Source of the DNA: Zoogloeaceae bacterium
Lineage (GTDB): Bacteria > Pseudomonadota > Gammaproteobacteria > Burkholderiales > Rhodocyclaceae
Length of the DNA stretch: 9,541 bases
Direction of reading: 5' to 3'
Assembly (NCBI GenBank): GCA_031281985.1
Contig: JAITEO010000031.1
Location: forward strand, 1 to 9,541
Position numbers and translations under genes: made by a program. Below are positions 1-6,043 of this stretch, piece by piece. Below the pieces are notes generated by a model. The model was not told the DNA's origin. It worked only from the letters and a program-made list of their open reading frames with translations, and searched no databases. Within the stretch, counting starts at the first letter, position 1; every line of letters starts with the position of its first letter.

Positions 1-889
1 TTTCCTCCGCACCGGAAAACGTGCAGTCGCGGATGGTTAGTCTGCCCTTGAATGCCGCCGCCGCGATCAGATACCCTTCCTGGATTCCCTCGAACAGCGC
101 GTCGCCCAGGACGTCCGCGCCATACAGGGCAAAAACCTTCACTTTGCAGCGCCGCAGGGTGAACTCGTTGAGTTCGCCGTTGATCGCGTAAACCCCATCC
201 CTGAAATCACAGTCTTCCAGTAGGAAGTCCGAATAGGGCATCTTGCTTTTGTCGCTGAAAAGACCAGGTGAAGCCGTATCGAGGTGTATTATCCCGCGTG
301 CAGTACAGCGACGTAAGGTCAGATTTTTATGCCCGCCCCAAGCAAAATTTTTGGCTTTGCAGTCAATGAAGGTTATTTCATTTTTACTATTGATGGAACC
401 TACATGATTCGAGTCATCACTGGAATTGAGAAATTTGCAGTCTTTGAATACAAGGCCAGTGCTTTTGCTGAAGAAAGCGATTGTGCTTCCTCCCTCCACC
501 GTACAGTTAATGAATTTGACATCACGAGCGTGCCCTAATCCAAAATGTCCCCTGAAACGGCAATTCGTGAATGTCGAATCGGTCAGCCATGCTAGGTGAA
601 TGGTGTACAGACCCGCGAATTCGCAATCGACGAAATCAATATATTGCCAACTTGTATTCCTTTCGATTTTCTCACCAGTAAAATCCGCGCCCTTGACAGA
701 AATACGTTGCCGATCAAGTTCCTTGGCGCGTAAATGACCGTCCATCAGGTAGTCATATATTTTGCCGAATTCCCGAATGCTTTTCTGGCTGAACGCGAAG
801 GCCGACGGTGCGGAGGAAAGGAGCGGCAGCGCCGCGAGGCCGGTCAGGAGGCGGCGGCGGGTGGGGCGGGATGGCGTTTGGGAGGGCAT
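1..889 (-). CDS. Tat-exported beta-helix (pentapeptide-like) repeat protein, 3' end outside window
   Basis: I translated this by hand from the ATG at 889-887 and found no stop in 296 codons before the left edge, so the C-terminus is missing. An AAAGGAAAG ribosome site lies 6-7 nt upstream of that ATG. Residues 1-32 form a twin-arginine signal: TRRRLLTGLAALPLLSSAP followed by an AFA cleavage site, which implies export after folding. From about residue 80 the chain shows a loose repeat of roughly 20 residues with core hydrophobic-x-x-Cys-x-Phe, for example IDFVDCEF, STFTNCRF, LVFKDCKF, ITFIDCKA, FLLEDCDF and LTIRDCTF. Such ladders are typical of right-handed parallel beta-helix and pentapeptide-like proteins. 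No catalytic motif is visible and the function is unknown. The base composition is uneven: the middle is AT-rich and both ends are GC-rich. Confidence is high for the gene and the signal, moderate for the fold. Confidence 0.85.
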   Translation of the reverse strand, partial: MPSQTPSRPTRRRLLTGLAALPLLSSAPSAFAFSQKSIREFGKIYDYLMDGHLRAKELDRQRISVKGADFTGEKIERNTSWQYIDFVDCEFAGLYTIHLAWLTDSTFTNCRFRGHFGLGHARDVKFINCTVEGGSTIAFFSKSTGLVFKDCKFLNSSDDSNHVGSINSKNEITFIDCKAKNFAWGGHKNLTLRRCTARGIIHLDTASPGLFSDKSKMPYSDFLLEDCDFRDGVYAINGELNEFTLRRCKVKVFALYGADVLGDALFEGIQEGYLIAAAAFKGRLTIRDCTFSGAEE

Positions 890-1190
890 GGCGTCTTTCC
901 TTTCCGGGGACATGGCCTTGCTTTGGCGGCGGCTCGCGGTTGCCGCCGGGTGAAACGGGCGATGTGGCCGGAATCCCGCCGCCTTCCAGAACACGCCCCA
1001 TCGCGGCGCATCGTACCATGAAAGCCGCCACGCGGAATTTTCTTTCCCGCAGGGGAGGGTAATTCAAAGCGGAGGATGCCAAAATGATGTTTGCGCCCGT
1101 TCATCTGGGTGCAATCCAAAGTTTTCCGCCAACCGTATCGAAATCAACCACGCCCCCTCGCGCTTTTTTCGAGCGCGCTCGCATTTGAAA
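890..1190. other. Intergenic stretch upstream of the Tat-exported gene, no gene seen
   Basis: About 300 bases without a credible coding region. Short frames here are open on both strands only because the DNA is GC-rich, and their translations are rich in Arg, Pro and Gly. On the minus strand this must hold the promoter and leader of the gene ending its start codon at 887. I could not find a convincing -35/-10 pair. A GGCGGC/GCCGCC hairpin with an 8-11 nt loop lies at about 926-946, and a short GAGCGCGCTC palindrome at 1171-1180. Neither has the T-run of an intrinsic terminator. Confidence 0.6.
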
Positions 1191-1198
1191 ATCCGGGA

Positions 1199-1485
1199 GC
1201 GTCCCGAAGGGACGCAATTTTGATAACCCCCGGCGTCAGCCGGGGGTATGGCGGCCCATCCCACCCTGGATAGCCCCAACGGGGCGTTACCCGTAGCGGC
1301 ATCGCGGGAAAAACCATGCGTTGCGCCCGTATACGAAAAACGATTGCGATAGCGGCGCTGCCGGAAACGACGCATGTGCCGATACGGCTGCACGATGTAA
1401 CGCCCCGTTGGGGCTACCTGATCTTGAGGCCATGTTCCCCTCGGCTGACGCCGGGGGTTATCGAAATCGCGTCCCTTCGGGACGC
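1199..1485. repeat. 287-bp composite inverted repeat built of nested palindromes (REP/BIME-like)
   Basis: Left arm 1199-1290 and right arm 1397-1485 are near reverse complements around a 106-bp centre. Each arm carries three modules that are themselves palindromes. GCGTCCC-GAA-GGGACGC is at 1199-1215 and its exact complement at 1469-1485. CCCCCGGC-GTCA-GCCGGGGG is at 1227-1246, with an imperfect partner at about 1437-1457. TAGCCCCAACGGGGCGTTAC is at 1271-1290 and its exact complement at 1397-1416. The pairing continues inward with one mismatch between 1291-1301 and 1377-1387. The whole could fold as one large cruciform or as six separate hairpins. This resembles bacterial REP/BIME elements mobilised by RAYT (Y1) transposases, but no transposase gene is in the window, so the mechanism is inference. 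Confidence 0.85.
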
Positions 1486-1507
1486 ATCCCGTGCGCGGCG
1501 GCTTGCT

Positions 1508-1638
1508 CCCTGCAAGGGTGGCCGAAGGCTGGGAGAGAGAGGGCTTCGTTCCATGCGGTACGTAGCGCCCTTGCAGGGTACAAGCCCTCTCCCGCCCCTG
1601 ACGGGGCACCCTCTCCCCCAAAGGATTGGGGAAGAGGG
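1508..1638. repeat. Second palindromic repeat cluster: TGCA-GGG pair, CCCTGACGGGG and a long hairpin
   Basis: CCCTGCAAGGG at 1508-1518 is exactly complemented by CCCTTGCAGGG at 1568-1578. The tract 1531-1546 (GGGAGAGAGAGGGCTT) has its complement, minus one AG, at 1582-1593. GCCCCTGACGGGGC lies at 1594-1607. The cluster ends with a 13-bp stem, 1609-1621 paired with 1626-1638, with one mismatch and loop AGGA. The modules resemble those at 5800-5997. No T-run follows the last stem, so I do not call it an intrinsic terminator. Long frames through this DNA on both strands are spurious. Confidence 0.75.
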
Positions 1639-1703
1639 GACGGCAAGCGGCGGCGCTGCGTTTGGTTCTTCCATTTTGGGTTGCACCCCCTGTCTGTACC
1701 TGC

Positions 1704-1732
1704 TTGTAACAGGCTTCCCCCCACGCTAGAAT
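1704..1732 (+). promoter_or_regulatory. Candidate sigma70 promoter for the lipase-like gene
   Basis: TTGTAA at 1704-1709 and TAGAAT at 1727-1732 are separated by exactly 17 bp. The -10 matches consensus at 5 of 6 positions and the -35 at 4 of 6. It lies just beyond the repeat cluster and points at the lipase-like gene. Transcription would start near 1739-1740, giving a leader of about 165 nt that begins with the hairpin at 1748-1771. Confidence 0.55.
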
Positions 1733-1747
1733 CATCGCATCAAAAGT

Positions 1748-1771
1748 CATGCCGCCCGGAGCGGCGGCATG
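1748..1771 (+). promoter_or_regulatory. Perfect 9-bp stem-loop at the start of the lipase leader
   Basis: The arms CATGCCGCC (1748-1756) and GGCGGCATG (1763-1771) pair perfectly around a 6-nt loop, CGGAGC. The hairpin would sit less than 10 nt from the predicted transcription start. There it could stabilise the 5' end of the message or act as a binding site for a protein. No poly-U tract follows, so it is not a simple terminator. A regulatory role is inference. Confidence 0.45.
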
Positions 1772-1815
1772 GGTTCATTCGGCGAATGCGGCTTGCCCAT
1801 CATCCGGGATACGCG

Positions 1816-1905
1816 ATGCGATGCCAGAAATGCAGTGCCGTCCTGGCGGCGGAAGGTGAATCTTGCAAGGTTGTGGTCATCCCGTCGCGCGGGGTCCGTA
1901 CCTGA
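1816..1905 (+). CDS. Possible 29-residue Cys-rich leader ORF, coupled by TGATG to the lipase gene
   Basis: An ATG at 1816 opens a 29-codon frame that begins MRCQKCSAVLAAEGESCK and stops with the TGA at 1903-1905. That stop shares its last base with the ATG of the next gene (TGATG), the classic layout for translational coupling. The C-x2-C-x10-C pattern at residues 3, 6 and 17 resembles the first half of a zinc ribbon, but the fourth ligand is missing. No clear ribosome site precedes the ATG, and the same frame stays open for hundreds of bases upstream through repeat DNA. It may be a real leader peptide, the remnant of a zinc-ribbon protein, or chance. Confidence 0.25.
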   Translation: MRCQKCSAVLAAEGESCKVVVIPSRGVRT

Positions 1906-3026
1906 TGCGGCGGGCGCTTTGCTGCATTGCCGGGGCGTGGCTGCTCACGGCTACGCCCGCCCTGGCCTGGAAGCAGGATATGGCGGAAAAAATCCTGCAA
2001 ATCGCGGCGGACAAGCTCAGGGAAGAATATGCGCGCATCCAGGCAAAGGCGCAGTCCCGCGTCGAGGCGGAGCTGGGCGCGCAGGAGGGTTGCCGCGAAT
2101 ACGCGCTTGCCGTCGAAGGGCGGCGCGCCGAATATCTCCTGGCCGCGCGCCTGAGCACGGCTATCTACCAACGGGGAAAGGATGAGCCGCAGACCGGGGA
2201 AATCACGCGCGACGGGAAAAAAATCACCGTCTATTTCGACCCTGCCTCCGAGGGCTACGCGGAAGTGCACCATGAGGCCATCGCGCACGCCAAACTCATC
2301 GTCTTTCGCGGCACGCGCATCCATTCCGCCAAGGACCTCCTGATCAACCTGCAACAATTCCTCCCTGTCGTGCCGGAGCGTTACTTCTGGGCGGAGGAAT
2401 TGACGGCGCGCATTGCCGCCGAAAATCCCGCGTCGCGCCTTCTGCTCGCCGGACATTCGCTGGGCGGGGGATTGGCGATGTACGCGGCCATGCGACAGGG
2501 ACAAGAAGGCGTCGTCTTCAACCCGGCGGGCTTTTCCAAGGGCGCCATCCGCAGCCTTTCCCTTTCTCCCGAAAACTGGCAGGCGGGCAGCCGGAAAATC
2601 GTGGTGTTCCTCACGCGCAGCGGCAAGACGCTCGACCCCATCTCCGCGCTTTCGCTCGCCGGAAAAACGACACTCGCTGGTCGCCGCTACCTGATCGACG
2701 AAGAAAACGGCCTGTCGCCCACGCAACTGCACGGCATGAAACGCCTCGTCCGCCATCTTTCGGATACAAGGAAACCCATCGCCGACTGCGCGACCGATCT
2801 GGGGTTTCAGGGGACGGAGGACAGGGGACAGGAGACAGGGGACAGAAGACAGGGGACAGAAGACAGAAGACGGAGTGGCGCTTCGCGCCTTGTAGGGGCG
2901 ACGCATGCGTCGCCCTGGCGTGGGAAAGGCAATGCAATCCCCGGGTTGGGGTGGTTTTGCCTGGTTTCAAACGCAATACAAACCCGCAAAAGTTTACTTT
3001 TTGACGCCTTCCTTTATCGCGTATGA
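1905..3026 (+). CDS. Secreted class-3 lipase-like alpha/beta hydrolase with repeat-derived C-terminal tail
   Basis: I place the start at the ATG 1905 because a clear signal peptide follows: MRRALCCIAGAWLLTATPALA, cleaved near residue 21. This gives 373 residues. A TTG start at 1863 would only add a non-signal-like extension. The nucleophile elbow GHSLGGG places Ser185. VFRGTR at 133-138 fits the oxyanion-strand motif of class-3 lipases, LDP places Asp244 and QLHG places His276, together a plausible Ser-Asp-His triad. The enzyme would hydrolyse an ester or lipid outside the cytoplasm; the substrate is unknown. From about residue 303 the frame leaves the family-like sequence and reads through heptamer and palindromic repeats for about 70 residues, so the natural C-terminus is probably near residue 300. 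The stop overlaps the candidate promoter of the next gene. No strong ribosome site is seen at 1905; only a GGGG tract about 9 nt upstream. Confidence 0.8.
   Translation: MRRALCCIAGAWLLTATPALAWKQDMAEKILQIAADKLREEYARIQAKAQSRVEAELGAQEGCREYALAVEGRRAEYLLAARLSTAIYQRGKDEPQTGEITRDGKKITVYFDPASEGYAEVHHEAIAHAKLIVFRGTRIHSAKDLLINLQQFLPVVPERYFWAEELTARIAAENPASRLLLAGHSLGGGLAMYAAMRQGQEGVVFNPAGFSKGAIRSLSLSPENWQAGSRKIVVFLTRSGKTLDPISALSLAGKTTLAGRRYLIDEENGLSPTQLHGMKRLVRHLSDTRKPIADCATDLGFQGTEDRGQETGDRRQGTEDRRRSGASRLVGATHASPWRGKGNAIPGLGWFCLVSNAIQTRKSLLFDAFLYRV
2812..2874. repeat. Nine-unit 7-bp tandem repeat (RGACRGR) inside the 3' end of the lipase ORF
   Basis: The stretch divides without gaps into nine heptamers: GGACGGA, GGACAGG, GGACAGG, AGACAGG, GGACAGA, AGACAGG, GGACAGA, AGACAGA, AGACGGA. 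All fit RGACRGR. Since 7 is not a multiple of 3, each unit gained or lost would change the reading frame of everything downstream. The same heptamer recurs three times at 5854-5874. In the lipase frame it encodes a charged stretch rich in Glu, Asp, Arg and Gln with no resemblance to the enzyme. Confidence 0.85.
2877..2915. repeat. Two adjacent palindromes after the heptamer array
   Basis: GGCGC-TTC-GCGCC lies at 2877-2889, followed by the perfect 20-bp palindrome GGGCGACGCATGCGTCGCCC at 2896-2915. The second fits intergenic palindromic repeats that, when translated by mistake, give strings such as GATHASP in hypothetical proteins. Both are within the extended lipase frame but look like intergenic repeat DNA. 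Confidence 0.75.
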
Positions 3027-3027
3027 T
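3001..3027 (+). promoter_or_regulatory. Candidate sigma70 promoter for the M16 peptidase pair
   Basis: TTGACG at 3001-3006 (5 of 6 to consensus) and TATGAT at 3022-3027 (5 of 6) are 15 bp apart, a short but tolerated spacing. An AT-rich tract lies just upstream (about 2967-3000), as in an UP element. The leader to the ATG at 3063 would be about 30 nt. The -10 overlaps the TGA that ends the extended lipase frame, which suggests that this tail is really intergenic DNA. Confidence 0.4.
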
Positions 3028-3062
3028 GCGCCTTGTTTCCAATCGCCTTTGGTCTTTCTGTC

Positions 3063-4409
3063 ATGAGATTTCTGTGTTGTCTGCGCCGGTTTCCGGCCTG
3101 TTTTGTTCTTGGGATCGTCTTCATCCATAACGCGTTTGCCGCCGGGGAGACGACTTTTACCACGACGCTGTCCAATGGCCTCAAGGTCGTGGTGCGCGAG
3201 GATGCGCGCGCGCCGGTGGCGGCGCAGATGGTCTGGTATCGCGTCGGCAGCGTGGATGAGGTCGATGGCGCTTCCGGCGTGGCGCATCTGCTCGAACACA
3301 TGATGTTCAAGGGCACGCCGAATGTCGGCGCGGGCGAGTTCAGCCGCCGTGTCGCCGCCGTCGGCGGGCGCGACAACGCCTTCACCAGCAGCGATTACAC
3401 CGCCTATTTCCAACAGGTGCCCAAGGAAAAACTGGGCGAGGTCATGGCGCTGGAAGCCGACCGGATGCGGCACCTCACCGTCGCGCCGGAGGAATTCGCG
3501 CAGGAAATCAAGGTGGTGATGGAAGAGCGGCGATTGCGCACCGAAGACAATCCGCAGGCGCTGCTGTTCGAGCAGACGCATGCCGTCGTCTTCCAGGCGC
3601 ATCCCTACCGCCGTCCGGTAATCGGCTGGATGAACGATCTGGAAAACATGACGGCGGCGGACGCCAAGGCCTGGTATCAAACCTGGTACGCGCCCAACAA
3701 CGCCACCCTCGTCATCAGCGGCGATGTCGAGCATGAAGCCGTATTTCGCCTGGCGCGGCAACACTACGGAAAACTGAAGGCGCAAAAACTGCCGGTGACG
3801 AAGCCGCAGCGCGAACCCGCGCAAAAGGGCATGCGCCGGCTCATCGTCAAGGGCGCGGCGGAATTGCCCTTCTTGCTCATGGCCTGGAAAGTGCCGGGCG
3901 TGGAACGCATGGACGGCCCGGTTGCGCCCTTCGCGCTGGATATGCTGGTCGCCCTGCTGGATGGTCACGAAGGCGCGCGCCTGCCCCAGCGTCTGGTGCG
4001 CGACCGGCAACTGGCAAACAGCGTCGGCGCGGCCTACGACGGCCTGAATCGCGGCCCGGCGCTGTTTTACCTCTACGGCAATCCCGTTCCCGGACAAACG
4101 CCGGAGGCGCTGGAAGCCGCGCTTTGGGCGGAAATCGAGGACATCGCGCAAAACGGCGTCTCCGCCGGGGAACTGGCGCGCGGCAAGGCGCAACTTTTGG
4201 CGGGCGAAATCTACAAGCTGGATTCGGTGTTCGGACAGGCGATGGAAATCGGCAGGATGGCCGTCCTGGGCTTCGATCACCGGGATATCGACGCCTATGC
4301 CGCGCGCCTGGAAACGGTGACGGCGGAAGATATCCAGAGCGCCGCGCGGACTTTCTTCGACGCGGATACGCTGACGGTCGGCGTGTTGCAGCCGATTCCC
4401 GCCAAGTAG
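3063..4409 (+). CDS. M16B zinc peptidase, catalytic subunit (periplasmic)
   Basis: A 448-residue protein of the insulinase/pitrilysin family, of usual length for the bacterial M16B group. Residues 1-26 form a signal peptide (RFLCCLRRFPACFVLGIVF, cleaved near AFA), so it should act in the periplasm. The inverted zinc motif HLLEH is at 75-79 with Glu78 as the catalytic base. The third zinc ligand is Glu155 (or 154) in VVMEERRLRTEDNP, about 76 residues further on as in the family. The C-terminal half is the second M16 domain, but it lacks the full Arg/Tyr substrate-binding signature that the next gene supplies. I start at ATG 3063 because it leads directly into the signal peptide; the TTG at 3033 would add ten residues before it. 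No ribosome site is obvious. The next gene follows after 32 bp, which suggests an operon and a heterodimer. The substrate is unknown; oligopeptides are typical of the family. Confidence 0.92.
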   Translation: MRFLCCLRRFPACFVLGIVFIHNAFAAGETTFTTTLSNGLKVVVREDARAPVAAQMVWYRVGSVDEVDGASGVAHLLEHMMFKGTPNVGAGEFSRRVAAVGGRDNAFTSSDYTAYFQQVPKEKLGEVMALEADRMRHLTVAPEEFAQEIKVVMEERRLRTEDNPQALLFEQTHAVVFQAHPYRRPVIGWMNDLENMTAADAKAWYQTWYAPNNATLVISGDVEHEAVFRLARQHYGKLKAQKLPVTKPQREPAQKGMRRLIVKGAAELPFLLMAWKVPGVERMDGPVAPFALDMLVALLDGHEGARLPQRLVRDRQLANSVGAAYDGLNRGPALFYLYGNPVPGQTPEALEAALWAEIEDIAQNGVSAGELARGKAQLLAGEIYKLDSVFGQAMEIGRMAVLGFDHRDIDAYAARLETVTAEDIQSAARTFFDADTLTVGVLQPIPAK

Positions 4410-4441
4410 CCCAGCCCGCCAAAAAAAACAAGGAATTTCTC

Positions 4442-5764
4442 ATGTTGCTGAAAAAATTGCCTCCCCTTTTCTTCGTTTTCTGCGTTTTCGCGTTTTCCGC
4501 CGCGCTCCGCGCCGGGGTCGCCATCGAGCACTGGCAGACCACGACGGGCGCGAAGGTCTATTTCGTGCCCAGCGCGGCATTGCCCATCCTCGACGTGCAA
4601 CTGGATTTTGCCGCCGGCGCGCTGTTCGATCCGCCCCAAAAGGCCGGGCTGGCCGCTTCTGTCGGCGCTTTGCTGGAAATGGGCGCGGGAACGATGACGG
4701 AAACGCAAATCAGTGATCACCTGGCGGATGTGGGCGCGCAACTTGCCAGCGACGTGGGGGATGACCTTGCCAGCCTGAGCCTGCGTACCCTGACCACGCC
4801 GGAAAAGAAGGAAGCCGCCCTCGAGGTGCTGGAAGCCATCCTGCGCCAACCGCATTTTTCCGCCGAGATTTTCGAGCGCGAACGCGCGCGCGGCATCGCC
4901 GCCATCAAGGACGCGCTCACCCGTCCCGGCCCCGTGGCGCAACGCGCGTTCCGCGCGGCGCTCTACCCCGGACATCCCTACGGTTACGTCACCACACCGG
5001 AAAGCCTCGCCGCAATCGAGCACGCCGATCTGCAAGCCTTTTGGCGCATGCACTATGGCGCGGGCAACGCTGTCATCAGCATCGTTGGCAACCTGCAACG
5101 CCCGGAGGCCGAAGCCCTGGCCGAACGCCTTGCCGCCGCGCTGCCCGCCGGTTCCGCCAATCCGCCCGCATTGCCCGCGCCGCCTGCGCCTGTAGCATCC
5201 GGGACGCGCCAGCGCTTGCCGCATCCGTCGTCGACCCAGGCGCACATCTACCTGGGATTGCCCGCCATCGCCAAGGGCGACCCGGACTTTTTCCCCTTGC
5301 TGGTGGGCAATTACATTCTCGGCGGCGGCGGCTTCGTTTCCCGCCTGATGACGGAAGTACGCGAAAAACGCGGCTACGCCTACAGCGTCTACAGCTATTT
5401 TTCCCCCAGGAAGCAGAGCGGCCCCTTCACCATCGGCCTGCAAACCCGCAAGGAACAGGCCGATGAAGCCCTGCAACTCACCCGGCAGGTGCTGGAACAG
5501 TTCCTTGCCGACGGGCCGACAGCGGAAGAACTCGCCGCCGCCAAGGCGTACCTGGCGGGCAGCTTTCCGCTCAACCTGGACAGCAACCGCAAGATCCTCG
5601 CGCAGATTGCCAACATCGGTTTCTACAATCTGCCGCTGGATTACCTCGCCCAATACCCGTCCCGCGTCCGCGCCGTCACCCTGCCCGAAATCCGCGCCGC
5701 CTTCGCCCGCCACGTGTCGATGGACAGACTGACGGAGGTCGTCGTGGGCGCGACGGAAGAGTAA
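4442..5764 (+). CDS. M16B peptidase-like subunit lacking the zinc motif (periplasmic)
   Basis: The ATG 4442 is preceded by AAGGA at 4430-4434, spaced 7 nt, and starts a signal peptide (MLLKKLPPLFFVFCVFAF, cleaved near ALRA), giving 440 residues. The fold is M16, but where the zinc motif should be the sequence reads GLAASVGALLEMGAG, with neither His nor the HxxEH pattern, so this chain cannot hydrolyse peptides alone. It does carry the C-terminal substrate-binding signature: GGGGFVSRLMTEVREKRGYAY, with Arg301 and Tyr312. In established M16B heterodimers, such as the Sphingomonas A1 pair, one subunit supplies zinc and the other the Arg/Tyr pair. The gene just upstream supplies the zinc half here, so the two products should assemble into one protease. 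The longer open frame reaching back to 4124 overlaps the upstream gene and is not the true start. Confidence 0.92.
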   Translation: MLLKKLPPLFFVFCVFAFSAALRAGVAIEHWQTTTGAKVYFVPSAALPILDVQLDFAAGALFDPPQKAGLAASVGALLEMGAGTMTETQISDHLADVGAQLASDVGDDLASLSLRTLTTPEKKEAALEVLEAILRQPHFSAEIFERERARGIAAIKDALTRPGPVAQRAFRAALYPGHPYGYVTTPESLAAIEHADLQAFWRMHYGAGNAVISIVGNLQRPEAEALAERLAAALPAGSANPPALPAPPAPVASGTRQRLPHPSSTQAHIYLGLPAIAKGDPDFFPLLVGNYILGGGGFVSRLMTEVREKRGYAYSVYSYFSPRKQSGPFTIGLQTRKEQADEALQLTRQVLEQFLADGPTAEELAAAKAYLAGSFPLNLDSNRKILAQIANIGFYNLPLDYLAQYPSRVRAVTLPEIRAAFARHVSMDRLTEVVVGATEE

Positions 5765-5799
5765 CCCCGGCCACGCTCCATCGAATGAGAAAAGACCTT

Positions 5800-5997
5800 C
5801 CCCCCCCTGACAAGGGGGGATTGAGGGGGGTTTATGGCGATTCAGACTGCACAGGAGACAGGAAACAGGAGACAGATTTCTTACCGCCGCGCCGCAGGAT
5901 TTCTCTGTCTCCTGCCCCATGTCCGCAAACCCCTCCCCAACCCTCCCCTTGTCAGGGGAGGGCTTGCACCCTGCAAAGGGCTGTACTCTGCAAAGGG
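5800..5997. repeat. Composite inverted repeat in the convergent gap, with heptamers and CCCTGAC modules
   Basis: The outer arms 5800-5833 and about 5929-5964 are imperfect reverse complements built on CCCTGACAAGGG. Each folds alone: eight C at 5800-5807 against six G at 5814-5819, and CCCTCCCC-TTGTCA-GGGGAGGG at 5941-5962. Between them are three heptamers (GGAGACA, GGAAACA, GGAGACA) at 5854-5874. CAGGAGACAGA at 5866-5876 is exactly complemented at 5904-5914. CTGCAAAGGG then repeats directly at 5971-5980 and 5988-5997. No gene is visible in the 279-bp gap. It separates convergent genes and may act as a bidirectional terminator or RNA-stabilising structure, but no T-run supports a standard terminator. 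Confidence 0.75.
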
Positions 5998-6043
5998 AGT
6001 GCGCCCATGAATTCACGCCGAAAAACCGCGCGAAATGATTTTT

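Noticed and set aside
1199..1485. CRISPR array or insertion sequence
   Set aside because: The repeats are inverted rather than regularly spaced direct repeats, and there is no transposase frame or target-site duplication that I can see.
1064..1750. Open frame of 228 codons on the minus strand, and matching long frames on the plus strand (1316-1905)
   Set aside because: They lie over the palindromic repeats, where the lack of stops on both strands follows from the self-complementary sequence. The translations are rich in Arg, Pro and Gly, with no domain and no ribosome site.
1800..2906. Minus-strand open frame of 368 codons
   Set aside because: It is antisense to the lipase-like gene, which has a signal peptide and a complete catalytic triad; the antisense product shows no motif.
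2939..2955. Possible terminator CCCC-GGGTT-GGGG followed by TGGTTTTG after the lipase repeats
   Set aside because: The stem has only four pairs and the T-run is short and interrupted; too weak to call.
2994..4280. Minus-strand open frame of 428 codons
   Set aside because: It is a shadow of the catalytic M16 gene, rich in His and Arg as expected from antisense GC-rich DNA.
4295..6016. Minus-strand open frame of 573 codons
   Set aside because: Despite its length it is antisense to the second M16 gene and the repeat block; no domain or start signal is evident, and the sense frame is a recognised family.
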